The notes below the pieces were generated by a model. It searched no databases and had not been told where the DNA came from. It saw nothing but the letters and a program-made list of their open reading frames with translations. This document shows, piece after piece, positions 17,661 through 26,875 of a DNA stretch of 64,000 nucleotides. The stretch spans positions 372,001 to 436,000 of the forward strand of contig NZ_JAERRK010000002.1 of assembly GCF_016741775.1 (NCBI RefSeq), written 5' to 3'. A program made the position numbers and the translations under genes. Numbering within the stretch: position 1 is the stretch's first letter; each line of letters begins with the position of its first letter. Source of the stretch: Streptomyces actinomycinicus (lineage in GTDB: Bacteria; Actinomycetota; Actinomycetes; Streptomycetales; Streptomycetaceae).

Positions 17661-19514
17661 TCAGGAGGCCTTGGTCCAGATGCGGTAGTGACCGGTACCG
17701 CTGGAATTGCGGAAGGGCAGGTCGGCGAGGAGCCGGTAGTGCGGATTGCCCGTGACGGCGTCCGCGACGACCGCGTCCACCCGCGGGTTGGTGAGCCCGT
17801 CGAGGACGATCAGGTCGTACTCCCCGTCGCGCACGGCCGCGCGGTAACCGGCGTCACCGGAGTGGTGCCTGCCCTTCTTGTCCGTGTACTCCATGGCGAA
17901 GGCGCCCTGCCACTGCCGTTGGCTCGTCTTCTCGCGCAGGTAGTAGACGGGCACCTCGGGCGTCGAGGCGAGGTAGTGGCCCTCGCGGTTCACGTGGGAG
18001 TCGATGACCTGGATCATCCGGGAGGAGTCGGGCCAGACGCCGAAGCGCCAGTCCGCCTGCGAGATGCCGAGGCAGAGCGTCGCCGTCCACAGCATGATGC
18101 CGAGCTGGGGGTAGCGGAAATGGGCCCCGATCAGCCGGGTCACGCCCACGCCGGCCATCGGCGCGGCGAAGAGCAGACCGAAGCCGACGTGCTTGAACAG
18201 CGAGACCACGGTCCCCAGGTGCACCTGGTAGGCGGGCGCGAGCAGGGCGGTGCCGCACAGCACCAGGCCCAGCAGCGCCCGCCAGCGCCATCCCGGGTTG
18301 CCCAGCCGCTGGGCGAGCGGCGACTCGTTCATACGGCTGCGCCGCACGTAGGAGATCGCGCCGCCGGCCGCGGCGAGGAACATCAGCCCGCCCCACTCGG
18401 CCGACCGCTGCAGCAGGAAGGCGGCACCGTCGGAGCCGTGGTCCCGGTCGGTCGTGGTCTGCCGCACACCGGCGAGCAGGTCGGTGGCGTACATGCCGGC
18501 CGCGAGCAGGGCGCCGATGCCGAGCGCGAGGAGCAGCATCCGCCAGAACGCCCTGCCGCCCTTGTGCGGCCAGCCGGTGAGCAGCGCCAGCACCACGATG
18601 GTGGGCAGGTACAGGCCGGCCGCGTACTTCACGCCGACGGCGAGGACCGCGACCGGCGCGGCGAGCAGTACGGCGCCCACCGGCGCCCGGTCGGTGCGGA
18701 CGACGATCCAGGTGGCCAGGGCCAGCAGGAACACCGCGGCGGCGTCGTACGTGGCGAAGTACCCCATGACGACGGTCGACTGCACCACGGCGAAGAGCGC
18801 GGCACCGGCCAGCGCGGCCCGCTCGTTGAACAGCCGCCGGGTGAACGAGTACAGCAGCGTCGTGGTGCCCAGCATGAAGGCCAGGCTCAGCAGGCGTGCA
18901 CCGGTGAGCCCGAAGCGGCCGTCGATGACGGCGGCGAGCACCGGGTACAGCTGGGGCGAGCCGGAGAAGTACGCCGCGTAGTCCACCGGCAGTGGAGTGC
19001 CGTGCAGCAGGTGCTGCAGCTCGGCGTGCCCCGCCGCCAGGTACAGGGCCTCGTCCTGGAATGCCGTGTTGGACAGGCGCAGCGAGAGCACCGCCTGGAC
19101 GGCCAGGACGAACAGCAGCACGGCCCGGCTGACCCAGGCGCGCCGCCGGCTGGCCGCCATGTCCCAGCCGACCTCGGGCGTGTCGGGCACGTGGTACCCG
19201 GGCTCTGCCGGTTCGGCCGGCTGCGTCACGGTGCGCAGGGCGAAGGTCGGCTGGTCGTCCAGCTGCTGGTACGGGTAGGTCCGCGGGTCGTAGTCGTACC
19301 CCTCGGGGACGTCGTAGACCTGCGGCTGACGGGGGACGTACCCCTCGTGGGCGTCGTAGGCCTGCGGCTGACGGGGGACGTACCCCTCGTGGGCGTCGTG
19401 GGCCTGGGGCCGGCGCGGGACGTAGCCCTCGGAGTTGAACCAGCCGCCCTGGGGCTCGTCCTCGGCGTACGGGTCGTACGGCTGCGGTGTGTAGTACTCG
19501 GGTCGGGAGGTCAT
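17661..19514 (-). CDS. GT-C type membrane glycosyltransferase (PMT/ArnT-like) with N-terminal repeats
   Basis: 617 residues. The first ~95 residues are cytoplasmic and Tyr/Pro-rich, with a 14-residue repeat (EGYVPRQPQAYDAH) present about three times. Then come a first transmembrane helix and the acidic loop AFQDEALYLAAG, which carries the DE pair expected of polyprenyl-phosphate-dependent GT-C enzymes. About ten more helices and a C-terminal extracytoplasmic domain follow. The predicted role is sugar transfer outside the membrane from a polyprenyl-phosphate sugar, with ppm as likely donor source. It overlaps the GH26 gene by 4 nt (ATGA). Confidence 0.8.
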   Translation of the reverse strand: MTSRPEYYTPQPYDPYAEDEPQGGWFNSEGYVPRRPQAHDAHEGYVPRQPQAYDAHEGYVPRQPQVYDVPEGYDYDPRTYPYQQLDDQPTFALRTVTQPAEPAEPGYHVPDTPEVGWDMAASRRRAWVSRAVLLFVLAVQAVLSLRLSNTAFQDEALYLAAGHAELQHLLHGTPLPVDYAAYFSGSPQLYPVLAAVIDGRFGLTGARLLSLAFMLGTTTLLYSFTRRLFNERAALAGAALFAVVQSTVVMGYFATYDAAAVFLLALATWIVVRTDRAPVGAVLLAAPVAVLAVGVKYAAGLYLPTIVVLALLTGWPHKGGRAFWRMLLLALGIGALLAAGMYATDLLAGVRQTTTDRDHGSDGAAFLLQRSAEWGGLMFLAAAGGAISYVRRSRMNESPLAQRLGNPGWRWRALLGLVLCGTALLAPAYQVHLGTVVSLFKHVGFGLLFAAPMAGVGVTRLIGAHFRYPQLGIMLWTATLCLGISQADWRFGVWPDSSRMIQVIDSHVNREGHYLASTPEVPVYYLREKTSQRQWQGAFAMEYTDKKGRHHSGDAGYRAAVRDGEYDLIVLDGLTNPRVDAVVADAVTGNPHYRLLADLPFRNSSGTGHYRIWTKAS

Positions 19515-20536
19515 GACGGCTTCCGTACGTCGAAGCCGAAACGGTCGTCGGCGGCCAGGCGCTTGAACTCCTTCAGCGCCAGCGGGCTCGCCTCCAGCCG
19601 CCAGTCGGCGCGCTTCTTGTGGTCGAACCAGACGAAGCCGAGCATGTCGTCGTCGGCCTCGACGCCCGCGAACAGGTTGCGGATGTCGGCGCGCCGCCGC
19701 TCGCCGGGCATGGCGGCGGTCTCCAGCAGCAGGACGGGCTTCTTGGTGAAGGTGCGGATCTGGTCGCGGGTCGGACCGAACACGCTGTCGAAGGCGTTGT
19801 CCTCACCGGCGGTGAAGTAGCCGATCAGGCCGACCCAGTCGACGTACGCGTCGCCCGGGTAGTACGGCTCGAGCCGCACGTTCCTGACCGGGTTGACGAT
19901 GTTGGGCGACCAGGCCCAGATGACGTTGGTGGCGCCGGCGTCGACGAAGGTCCGGTGGATGTGCCGCCAGGCGGCCACGTACTGGGCCGGGGTCACGTGG
20001 TTCGTGCCCCACTTCTCCCAGTGCCCGTTGAACTCGTCCGCGAAGTCGATCACGACGGGCAGGTTGAGCCTCCGGACCGCGGTCGCGTACTCCTCGATGT
20101 ACTCGTCGGACCTGCCCGCCGCGATGTCGGCGACCGGGGTGTCGAAGGGCTCCCAGGACATCAGTGTCAGGGCGCCCTCGGCCCAGGCGTTGCGCACACC
20201 GGTGGCGTCGAAGCCGTCGCCCCAGCCGGCGTAGTACTCGACGAGGTTGGGCTGCTTGCCGACCGTCTTCGTGTACACGTCGACGTTCTTCATGGAGTTC
20301 GGGGCACCCGGCACGGCCGCGCCGAAGTACTTCTTCTCCGGCTTCAGCAGCGGTGTGACGTCGTAGGGGATCGCCGGATCGGCGCTCGCCCCGGAGTGCG
20401 GGGCCGCGCCGGCGCCGGAGCGCGCCGGGCCGCCGGAGTCGTCGCCGAGCAGCGAGCAGCCACCGAGCGCGAGGACGCCGGCCAGGCAGCAGACCAGGGC
20501 GGCACACCCCGCACGGAAACGTTTCTTCAGTTGCAT
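19511..20536 (-). CDS. Glycoside hydrolase family 26-like lipoprotein
   Basis: 341 residues. The signal peptide ends in a lipobox LGGC (VLALGGCSLLGDD), so a surface lipoprotein is predicted. The catalytic barrel carries DEFNGHWEKWG, matching the GH26 acid/base Glu motif, and LLLETAAMPGE near the C terminus for the nucleophile Glu; WAWSPN lies between them. GH26 enzymes cut beta-mannans and related beta-glycans. Next to a processive synthase it may trim or release the product. The start shares one base with the stop of the GT2 gene (TGATG). Confidence 0.82.
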   Translation of the reverse strand: MQLKKRFRAGCAALVCCLAGVLALGGCSLLGDDSGGPARSGAGAAPHSGASADPAIPYDVTPLLKPEKKYFGAAVPGAPNSMKNVDVYTKTVGKQPNLVEYYAGWGDGFDATGVRNAWAEGALTLMSWEPFDTPVADIAAGRSDEYIEEYATAVRRLNLPVVIDFADEFNGHWEKWGTNHVTPAQYVAAWRHIHRTFVDAGATNVIWAWSPNIVNPVRNVRLEPYYPGDAYVDWVGLIGYFTAGEDNAFDSVFGPTRDQIRTFTKKPVLLLETAAMPGERRRADIRNLFAGVEADDDMLGFVWFDHKKRADWRLEASPLALKEFKRLAADDRFGFDVRKPS

Positions 20537-22152
20537 CAGACGGCCTCCGTCCCCGAACGCGGCTGCACCAGGACCCGGCCGACGACCAGCGCGTAGAACA
20601 GTCCCGAGGACAGGACCAGGGCGAAGTCCGGGGCGTTCATGGTGAACGTCCGGTACACCGCCGCGGTGACCCAGACCAGCGCCGTACCGCCGCTCCAGGC
20701 CCACATGCCGATCCAGAAGCGCCGGGTCTTGTTCTTCTTCGCGCCGGAGGAACCGGTCGGCTGCCAGCCCATGCGGTTCTTGCGCAGGATGTCCCAGATG
20801 GCGAAGACGTGCGCCCAGCCGTACATCATGCGGGCCGCCCAGGCCTCCAGCCGGTACGGCGCCTTGTGCCACATCGGGAAGACGATCGTCGTGTACACGA
20901 TGCTCGGCAGCACCAGGAGCAGGTGCTCGACCTTGAGCTTCTCCGGCATCATCAGCAGCAGCACGATCGGGATGACCGGCGCCGCGAAGGTGAACAGCGC
21001 GGTGTGGATGTAGTAGAAGAAGCCGGACATGTAGCACAGGCGGCTGGAGAGCTTGATCTTGCGCTGCCAGAACTTGCGGCTGCCGAGCAGGCTCATCGAG
21101 CCCGAGCACCAGCGGTACTGCTGGTTGAAGAAGGCGCCCGCACTGTCCGGGCACACCCCGGTGGACACCGCGATCGGGACGTACCGCAGGTCCCAGCCGA
21201 GCCCGCGCAGGTCGAAGCCGGTGTGCACGTCCTCGGAGTGCTCGATCAGCGTGGTGCCGCCGTTGGTCTCCAGGGCCGCCCGCCGGTAGATCGCACAGGA
21301 GCCGACGCAGATCGCGCCGTCGCTGCCCTGCCGGGACACCTGCACGGAACGGTAGAACAGCTCCTGCACCGCGCCCGCCCCGCGCTCGATCCAGTTCTGC
21401 GAGTCGAGAACGCGGAAGTACTGCGGCGACTGGACGATGCCGGTCCGCGGATCGGCGGCCAGGTACGGGAGCAGTTCCTCCAGCAGGTCGGCGCGCGGGG
21501 TGAAGTCGGCGTCCAGGATGAGGATGAACTCGCCGTCGGACCGGCCGAAGCCGAAGTGCAGGTTGCCGGCCTTCTTGAACCAGCCCCGGTTCTCCCGGGT
21601 GCCGTAGCGGAACCCGAAGTCCCGGGCCATCGCCTCCAGCTCCGGGCTCGCGCCGTCGTCCAGGACGAACGGCACACAGACCCCGGGGTACCGGTCGGCC
21701 ATCATCCGCACGTGCCGCCAGGTGTTGTGCAGCACCTCGATGGGCTCGCCGCACACCGGCAGGAACACGTCGACGGTCGGGTAGACCTCGGGCCGCCAGT
21801 TCTGCACCAGCCGCCGGTGGTGCGCGATGTCGAAGTCCCGGGTGAAGCCGTTCACCCGCAACGACACCAGGTAGTAGACGACCGTGAACACCAGCAGCGG
21901 CGTGTAGATCCACAGCACCGGCGTGGACTGCGCCAGCTTGAACTGGCTCACCACCAGGCAGCAGAAGCTGATCAGCGAGCTGATCGTCAGGATCCACAGG
22001 TGCCTGCGCGCGTAGGAGTACTTCTCCCTGTCCGTCGGCGGCAGCGGCAGCAGACCCAGCGCGGCACTGCCGCCGCGCCCGGCCCGTCGCCGGCCACCGG
22101 TCTGGCGCACGGCACGACGCCCCCCGGTCCGCACGGGACCCACTGAACTCAT
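20536..22152 (-). CDS. Processive membrane GT2 (cellulose synthase-like)
   Basis: 538 residues from the ATG of MSSVGPVRTG; a TTG 16 codons upstream is possible. Two N-terminal helices lead into a GT-A domain with VDVFLPVCGEP, LDDGASPE, LILDADFTP, the acid in SEDVHTGFDL and QQYRWCSGS, i.e. the D,D,D,Q(Q/R)xRW signature of cellulose/hyaluronan synthases. Several C-terminal helices form the export channel. There is no PilZ domain. The polymer is unknown: cellulose-like glucan, mannan and mixed glycans are all possible. First gene of the operon. It is distinct from the CslA-GlxA arrangement because no galactose-oxidase-like gene is present. Confidence 0.85.
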   Translation of the reverse strand: MSSVGPVRTGGRRAVRQTGGRRRAGRGGSAALGLLPLPPTDREKYSYARRHLWILTISSLISFCCLVVSQFKLAQSTPVLWIYTPLLVFTVVYYLVSLRVNGFTRDFDIAHHRRLVQNWRPEVYPTVDVFLPVCGEPIEVLHNTWRHVRMMADRYPGVCVPFVLDDGASPELEAMARDFGFRYGTRENRGWFKKAGNLHFGFGRSDGEFILILDADFTPRADLLEELLPYLAADPRTGIVQSPQYFRVLDSQNWIERGAGAVQELFYRSVQVSRQGSDGAICVGSCAIYRRAALETNGGTTLIEHSEDVHTGFDLRGLGWDLRYVPIAVSTGVCPDSAGAFFNQQYRWCSGSMSLLGSRKFWQRKIKLSSRLCYMSGFFYYIHTALFTFAAPVIPIVLLLMMPEKLKVEHLLLVLPSIVYTTIVFPMWHKAPYRLEAWAARMMYGWAHVFAIWDILRKNRMGWQPTGSSGAKKNKTRRFWIGMWAWSGGTALVWVTAAVYRTFTMNAPDFALVLSSGLFYALVVGRVLVQPRSGTEAV

Positions 22153-22239
22153 TACGTTGTCCAACCCCGGGTCATTGCGACCCGTCGACCCCCCAGCCAA
22201 GCCCAGCCGCCCCTGTCGAACTTCTGGCCGAGCGGCGCA

Positions 22240-22298
22240 ACCATAACCGAGAGGTATGAACCGCGTAAGGGTTGGTAAGACGGATTACGCCCGGTAAG
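22240..22298 (-). promoter_or_regulatory. Candidate control region of the envelope-glycan operon
   Basis: The 185-nt gap before the GT2 gene contains TTACGC (22268-22263) and TATGGT (22245-22240) with 17-nt spacing on the minus strand, a weak promoter candidate. Overlapping and upstream are three direct GTAAG copies (22265, 22275, 22294), spaced 10 and 19 nt, which could be binding sites for an activator on one face of the helix. Confidence 0.3.
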
Positions 22299-22337
22299 TA
22301 CAGACATGGGGCATAAGCGTCGCGAAATGCAACGTAA

Positions 22338-23201
22338 CTAACAGGTTTCGCAGCCCGCCGCCCCGGGAAGCGACCGCTTGCGCCGCGCCTCCTTGTTCCG
22401 GGCCGCCAGCAGCTCGTCGGCCGGGTAGCCGACCTCCTCCAGCGTCAGCCCGTGCGGCCGTACGACATGCACGGCCGAGTCCCGTACGCCCGCGGCCAGC
22501 ACCTTCCCCGGCCACTCGGGGCCGCGGTGGCCGTCGCCGACGAACAGCAGCGCGCCGATCAGGGAGCGCACCATGTTGTGGCAGAAGGCGTCCGCTCGCA
22601 CCGTGGCGGTGATGATCCCGTCCTCGCCGCGCACCAGGCTCAGCTCCTGGAGGGTCCGGATCGTCGTGGCCCCCTCGCGCTTCTTGCAGTAGGCGGCGAA
22701 GTCGTGCTCCCCGAGGAGCGCCCCGGCGGCCTGGTTCATCGCGTCCACGTCGAGCGGCCAGTCGTGCCACAGGACGTGGTTGCGGAGGATGGGGTCGACA
22801 CCGCCGGGGTTGTCGGTGACCCGGTAGGCGTAGCGGCGCCAGACCGCGGAGAACCGGGCGTTGAAACCGTGCGGTGCCGGCCTCAGGGCCCAGACCCGGA
22901 CGTCCTTGGGCAACCGCCCGGCGAGCCGCTTCAGCAGCTTCTGGTTGTGCTCGCGCCACACCGCTTCGGGCAGGTCGACGTGCGCCACCTGACCGCGCGC
23001 GTGCACCCCGGCATCGGTCCGCCCGGCCACGGTCAGCTCGTACGTCTCCCGGGACCGCGTCACCGTGCGCAGCGCGTCCTCGATCTCCCCCTGCACGGTC
23101 CGCTTGCCGCCGGCCTGCTTGGCCCAGCCGTGGAAGTCGGTGCCGTCATAGGAGACGTCGAGGCGGACACGGACGAACCCGGGTGCTGCTTCATCACTCA
23201 C
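22338..23201 (-). CDS. truA: tRNA pseudouridine38-40 synthase
   Basis: 287 residues. It isomerises uridines 38-40 of the tRNA anticodon stem. Motifs are [14 protein letters not shown], the catalytic Asp in [31 protein letters not shown] and the [14 protein letters not shown] segment. The GTG start (VSDEAAPG) has an AGGA ribosome site. It sits after rplQ, the usual end of the alpha cluster, but behind a strong hairpin. Confidence 0.96.
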   Translation of the reverse strand: MSDEAAPGFVRVRLDVSYDGTDFHGWAKQAGGKRTVQGEIEDALRTVTRSRETYELTVAGRTDAGVHARGQVAHVDLPEAVWREHNQKLLKRLAGRLPKDVRVWALRPAPHGFNARFSAVWRRYAYRVTDNPGGVDPILRNHVLWHDWPLDVDAMNQAAGALLGEHDFAAYCKKREGATTIRTLQELSLVRGEDGIITATVRADAFCHNMVRSLIGALLFVGDGHRGPEWPGKVLAAGVRDSAVHVVRPHGLTLEEVGYPADELLAARNKEARRKRSLPGAAGCETC

Positions 23202-23227
23202 AGGGAGATCCTCTCAGGTACACGAAA

Positions 23228-23260
23228 GCGGGCCCGCTCCTGCGAAAGGAACGGGCCCGC
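23228..23260 (-). terminator. Terminator after rplQ
   Basis: A 9-bp perfect GC stem (GCGGGCCCG 23228-23236 with its complement 23252-23260) contains an inner TCCT/AGGA pairing and lies about 80 nt beyond the rplQ stop and 27 nt before the truA start. Some read-through into truA is plausible. Confidence 0.7.
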
Positions 23261-23269
23261 AACGCCCTC

Positions 23270-23302
23270 AAGGGGCGGGGAGAACTGCGCGGACGACCAC
23301 GG
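23270..23302. repeat. Degenerate copy of the Streptomyces GCGCAGTTCCCC intergenic element
   Basis: In reverse complement this reads close to GTCCGCGCAGTTCTCCCCGC, the core of the element tandemly repeated at 4381-4575. It lies between rplQ and truA. Confidence 0.6.
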
Positions 23303-23341
23303 CTCGCCGCGGCCGCCGGCGCACAGCCCCCGGCAGAACGC

Positions 23342-23836
23342 TTACGCGTCCTTCGACTCCTCGGCAGCGGCCTCCTCGGCCGGAGCCTCGGTGGTCTCCG
23401 CAGCCTTGGCCTCGTCGGCCTCCTTGACCGCACGCTTGGTGGCGGCCTCGGCCTCACCGACGGCCTTCTGCTGCACCGTCAGCGCCTCGACCAGCTCGAT
23501 GACAGCCATGGGCGCGTTGTCGCCACGGCGGTTACCGATCTTGGTGATGCGGGTGTAGCCACCCGGACGGTTCTCGTAACGCGGGCCGATCTCGGTGAAG
23601 AGCGTGTGGACGATGCTCTTGTCCGTGATGACCTGAAGCACCTGACGGCGGTTGTGAAGGTCACCCTTCTTCGCCTTGGTGATCAGACGCTCGGCGTACG
23701 GGCGCAGGCGGCGGGCCTTCGCCTCGGTGGTGGTGATACGGCCGTGCTCGAACAGCGACTTCGCGAGGTTCGCGAGGAGCAGCTTCTCGTGCGCGGCGCT
23801 GCCGCCCAGACGGGCACCCTTGGTGGGCTTCGGCAT
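23342..23836 (-). CDS. rplQ: 50S ribosomal protein L17 (bL17)
   Basis: 164 residues. The core [20 protein letters not shown] ... [12 protein letters not shown] is bL17. The last ~45 residues are an Ala/Glu-rich actinobacterial tail ([12 protein letters not shown]). It lies after rpoA but is separated by 163 nt holding a hairpin element. Confidence 0.97.
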   Translation of the reverse strand: MPKPTKGARLGGSAAHEKLLLANLAKSLFEHGRITTTEAKARRLRPYAERLITKAKKGDLHNRRQVLQVITDKSIVHTLFTEIGPRYENRPGGYTRITKIGNRRGDNAPMAVIELVEALTVQQKAVGEAEAATKRAVKEADEAKAAETTEAPAEEAAAEESKDA

Positions 23837-23914
23837 GGTTCTTCTCCTGTGTGTCTGCCCCGGCCGTGTCAGGTACCGAAGTCAGTATCCGAGCAGGCGG
23901 TTGCCTGTCGGAGA

Positions 23915-23960
23915 CCCCGCGCCCCGAAGGGGCGCGGGGAAACTGCGCGACCAGCCACAG
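23915..23960. repeat. Intergenic element with perfect hairpin between rpoA and rplQ
   Basis: Arms CCCCGCGCCCC (23915-23925) and complement (23929-23939) pair perfectly around a GAA loop, followed by AAACTGCGCGACCAGCCAC. This is a full copy, in inverted orientation, of the element seen at 4370-4400. It may attenuate transcription from rpoA into rplQ. Confidence 0.75.
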
Positions 23961-23999
23961 CGGGCCGGCAGCCGAAAACGGACCAGTGGGCCCGAGCTA

Positions 24000-25022
24000 C
24001 TAGTACTGCTCGGTCTCCACGAAACCCGCGTCCGCGTCGTCGTCGGCACCGAAGGCGTCGGCGGCGGCGGTCGGGTCGAATCCGGGCGGGCTGTCCTTGA
24101 GGGCCAGGCCCATGCCGGCCAGCTTCGCCTTGACCTCGTCGATGGACTTCGCACCGAAGTTGCGGATGTCCAGGAGGTCGGCCTCGGAGCGCGCGACGAG
24201 TTCACCCACGGAGTGGATGCCCTCACGCTTGAGGCAGTTGTAGGAGCGGACCGTGAGCTCCAGCTCCTCGATCGGCAGCGCGAGGTCGGCGGCCAGGGCG
24301 GCGTCCGTCGGGGACGGGCCCATGTCGATGCCCTCGGCGTCGATGTTCAGCTCGCGGGCGAGACCGAACAGCTCGACCAGGGTCTTACCGGCCGACGCCA
24401 TGGCGTCGCGGGGACGCATGGCCTGCTTCGTCTCGACGTCGACGATCAGCTTGTCGAAGTCGGTCCGCTGCTCGACACGCGTGGCCTCGACCTTGTACGT
24501 GACCTTCAGCACCGGCGAGTAGATGGAGTCGACCGGGATACGGCCGATCTCCTGGCCCACCTGCTTGTTCTGCACGGCGGAGACGTAGCCGCGACCGCGC
24601 TCGACGGTCAGCTCCATCTCCAGCTTGCCCTTGCCGTTGAGCGTGGCGAGGACCAGGTCGGGGTTGTGCACCTCGACACCGGCCGGGGGCGCGATGTCGG
24701 CGGCGGTGACCAGACCCGGGCCCTGCTTGCGCAGGTACATCACGACCGGCTCGTCGTGCTCCGAGGAGACGACCAGCTGCTTGATGTTGAGGATCAGGTC
24801 GGTGACGTCCTCCTTGACGCCCGGCACGGTGGTGAACTCGTGCAGCACGCCGTCGATCCGAATGCTGGTGACAGCAGCGCCGGGGATCGAGGACAGGAGG
24901 GTACGGCGGAGGGAGTTGCCGAGGGTGTAGCCGAAGCCCGGCTCCAGCGGCTCGATCACGAACCGGGAGCGGAACTCGTCGACGACCTCTTCGGTCAACG
25001 AGGGACGCTGAGCGATCAGCAT
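24000..25022 (-). CDS. rpoA: RNA polymerase subunit alpha
   Basis: 340 residues. The N-terminal dimerisation and assembly domain ([23 protein letters not shown]) is joined by a linker to the C-terminal domain ([36 protein letters not shown]), which binds UP elements and activators. The C-terminal tail is acidic ([14 protein letters not shown]). It lies 182 nt after rpsK. rpsD, found between rpsK and rpoA in many bacteria, is absent here, as in other streptomycetes. Confidence 0.98.
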   Translation of the reverse strand: MLIAQRPSLTEEVVDEFRSRFVIEPLEPGFGYTLGNSLRRTLLSSIPGAAVTSIRIDGVLHEFTTVPGVKEDVTDLILNIKQLVVSSEHDEPVVMYLRKQGPGLVTAADIAPPAGVEVHNPDLVLATLNGKGKLEMELTVERGRGYVSAVQNKQVGQEIGRIPVDSIYSPVLKVTYKVEATRVEQRTDFDKLIVDVETKQAMRPRDAMASAGKTLVELFGLARELNIDAEGIDMGPSPTDAALAADLALPIEELELTVRSYNCLKREGIHSVGELVARSEADLLDIRNFGAKSIDEVKAKLAGMGLALKDSPPGFDPTAAADAFGADDDADAGFVETEQY

Positions 25023-25152
25023 GTGTGGATCAGATCCTTCATTCGTGGACGCCCGCTATTTGACGTCCGACGGAAACCGCACCTGTGAGAAGTGCGGGTA
25101 CTGCAAGGGTACGGGCGGCACGACCCGAAGGAGCCGTACCGCCCGACGCTCT

Positions 25153-25173
25153 GTGCGGGGGAATCCCCCACAC
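25153..25173 (-). terminator. Hairpin between rpsK and rpoA
   Basis: GTGcGGGGG and CCCCCaCAC pair around AAT with one mismatch. The position in the 182-nt rpsK-rpoA gap suggests an attenuator or processing site rather than a full stop. Confidence 0.35.
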
Positions 25174-25204
25174 CCCTTGTACTGCTCGGTGAAGCAGCCG
25201 TGCG

Positions 25205-25609
25205 TCAGACGCGGCGGCGCTTCGGCGGGCGGCAGCCGTTGTGCGGGGTCGGGGTGACGTCCTGGATGGAGCCGACCTCGAGGCCCGTGGCCTGCAGGGA
25301 GCGGATCGCGGTCTCACGACCGGCACCCGGGCCCTTGACGAACACGTCGACGCGGCGCATGCCGTGCTCCTGGGCACGACGGGCGGCCGACTCGGCGGCC
25401 ATCTGCGCGGCGAACGGCGTCGACTTCCGGGAACCCTTGAAGCCGACGTGGCCGGCGGAGGCCCAGGAGATCACGTTGCCGGACGGGTCCGTGATCGAGA
25501 CGATCGTGTTGTTGAACGTGCTCTTGATGTAGGCGTGGCCGTGAGCGACGTTCTTCTTTTCCTTGCGGCGCACCTTCTTGACGGCGCCCTGACGTCCCTT
25601 GGGGGGCAT
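25205..25609 (-). CDS. rpsK: 30S ribosomal protein S11 (uS11)
   Basis: 134 residues, with a basic N terminus ([20 protein letters not shown]) and the uS11 core [20 protein letters not shown] and [19 protein letters not shown] at the C terminus. Forms the platform of the 30S subunit. It follows rpsM after 65 nt. Confidence 0.98.
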   Translation of the reverse strand: MPPKGRQGAVKKVRRKEKKNVAHGHAYIKSTFNNTIVSITDPSGNVISWASAGHVGFKGSRKSTPFAAQMAAESAARRAQEHGMRRVDVFVKGPGAGRETAIRSLQATGLEVGSIQDVTPTPHNGCRPPKRRRV

Positions 25610-25674
25610 CTACTAACTCCTACGGGAGGTGGTCGGTCCTACAGCGAAGACCGTGGACAGATGTCCGCTGCGGA

Positions 25675-26055
25675 CTACTTCTTGCCCGGCTTCTTCTTGC
25701 CGGCGATGGCGCGACGCGGGCCCTTGCGGGTGCGGGCGTTGGTGCTGGTGCGCTGACCGCGGACGGGCAGACCGCGACGGTGACGGAGACCCTGGTAGCA
25801 GCCGATCTCGACCTTGCGGCGGATGTCGGCCTGGATCTCGCGACGGAGGTCACCCTCGGTCTTGATGTTGTTGTCGACGTACTCACGAATCGCGACGAGC
25901 TGCTCCTCGGAGAGGTCGCGAACGCGGGTGTTCGGGTCGACGCCGGTCGCAGCCAGCGTCTCCTTCGAGAGGGTCCGGCCGATGCCGAACACGTAGGTCA
26001 GGGCGACCTCCACGCGCTTTTCGCGCGGGATGTCAACACCGGAAACGCGTGCCAT
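25675..26055 (-). CDS. rpsM: 30S ribosomal protein S13 (uS13)
   Basis: 126 residues: [20 protein letters not shown], helix-two-turn-helix region and [15 protein letters not shown], with a basic C-terminal tail [16 protein letters not shown] that contacts the P-site tRNA. In the infA-rpmJ-rpsM-rpsK-rpoA-rplQ cluster. Confidence 0.98.
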   Translation of the reverse strand: MARVSGVDIPREKRVEVALTYVFGIGRTLSKETLAATGVDPNTRVRDLSEEQLVAIREYVDNNIKTEGDLRREIQADIRRKVEIGCYQGLRHRRGLPVRGQRTSTNARTRKGPRRAIAGKKKPGKK

Positions 26056-26246
26056 TCAATGGCTCCTGGTGATCTTCGGAGGTCTTCCGCAGAACCGGCT
26101 CCCGGCCGCCGTACTAGGTACGAACCGGGTCCCCGGCCTCCGAACCGGGGGTGTCGAGCTGGTGGGCTCGGGCTCTGCGTATGAACATATTCAGCTCGCG
26201 TCGCGCGAATCTCTGCGATAGCGGTGCAGAGGGTGATGGTCGTGCG

Positions 26247-26360
26247 TCAGCCCTGGCGCTGCTTGTGGCGCGGGTTCTCGCAAATGACCATGACCCGGCC
26301 GTGACGGCGGATCACCCTGCACTTGTCGCAGATCTTCTTGACGCTCGGCTTGACCTTCAT
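26247..26360 (-). CDS. rpmJ: 50S ribosomal protein L36 (bL36), zinc-binding form
   Basis: 37 residues: [14 protein letters not shown] begins it, and Cys-x-x-Cys, a later Cys (VICEN) and His (RHKQRQG) complete the zinc ligands, so this is the C+ paralogue. Start ATG at 26360, stop TGA at 26249-26247. It lies between infA and rpsM, its conserved place. Confidence 0.95.
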   Translation of the reverse strand: MKVKPSVKKICDKCRVIRRHGRVMVICENPRHKQRQG

Positions 26361-26420
26361 GGGATTGAGGTTCTCCGGGTCAGTGCCACCACCCCGCCGT
26401 CAGCGGGATGCGGGCAAGAT

Positions 26421-26642
26421 CTACTTGTACCGGTAGACGATCCGGCCACGCGTCAGGTCGTACGGAGACAGCTCCACCACGACCCGGTCGTCAGGGAGGA
26501 TGCGGATGTAGTGCATACGCATCTTGCCGCTGATGTGTGCCAGGACCTGGTGGCCGTTCTGGAGCTCGACCTTGAACATGGCGTTCGGAAGAGACTCGAC
26601 GACAGTGCCCTCGATCTCGATGGCACCTTGCTTCTTGGCCAC
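26421..26642 (-). CDS. infA: Translation initiation factor IF-1
   Basis: 73 residues from the GTG at 26642 ([16 protein letters not shown]), the standard length; the upstream extension contains a leader hairpin and is not coding. An S1-like OB fold with [17 protein letters not shown] and the C-terminal GRIVYRYK. Ribosome site GAAGGG. It starts the second part of the alpha cluster. Confidence 0.97.
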   Translation of the reverse strand: MAKKQGAIEIEGTVVESLPNAMFKVELQNGHQVLAHISGKMRMHYIRILPDDRVVVELSPYDLTRGRIVYRYK

Positions 26643-26682
26643 GCTTCGCCCTTCGAATCGACTACCTTGATCGACTCTCTTG

Positions 26683-26700
26683 CCTGCCCCGGGGGGCAGG
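26683..26700 (-). promoter_or_regulatory. Hairpin in the infA leader
   Basis: CCTGCCCC and GGGGCAGG pair perfectly around two bases, 41-58 nt upstream of the infA start. It could be an attenuator or a leader stability element. Confidence 0.4.
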
Positions 26701-26744
26701 TGCGAGCGCATGCAGACATGCGGGTGCACGAGAGCCGACGAGTC

Positions 26745-26774
26745 AGTCTACGTCGGCGCACCCGGAAAGGCGAA
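26745..26774 (-). promoter_or_regulatory. Possible infA promoter
   Basis: TTCGCC (26774-26769) and TAGACT (26750-26745) on the minus strand are separated by 18 nt. The -10 is good and the -35 weak. The 233-nt gap after map makes a promoter here likely. Confidence 0.35.
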
Positions 26775-26875
26775 TCGAGGAAGTCTGCCCCATGCGCGCA
26801 ATGGTCATGCCAGGAGGTCCCGGGAAGGCGTCGCCGGGGGGCGCGTCAAGGGTCTGCGGGAGGGTCGTGCGACGG

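Noticed and set aside
17439..19820. 793-codon plus-strand frame opposite the GT-C and dehydrogenase genes
   Set aside because: Mirror frame of two well-supported minus-strand genes, rich in Gly/Arg/Gln/His repeats, no ribosome site and no recognisable domain.
22153..22275. PhoP-box-like direct repeat upstream of the glycan operon
   Set aside because: A GTTCA-type and a GGTTA-type box are present but spaced 13-14 nt rather than the 11-nt period of PhoP boxes.
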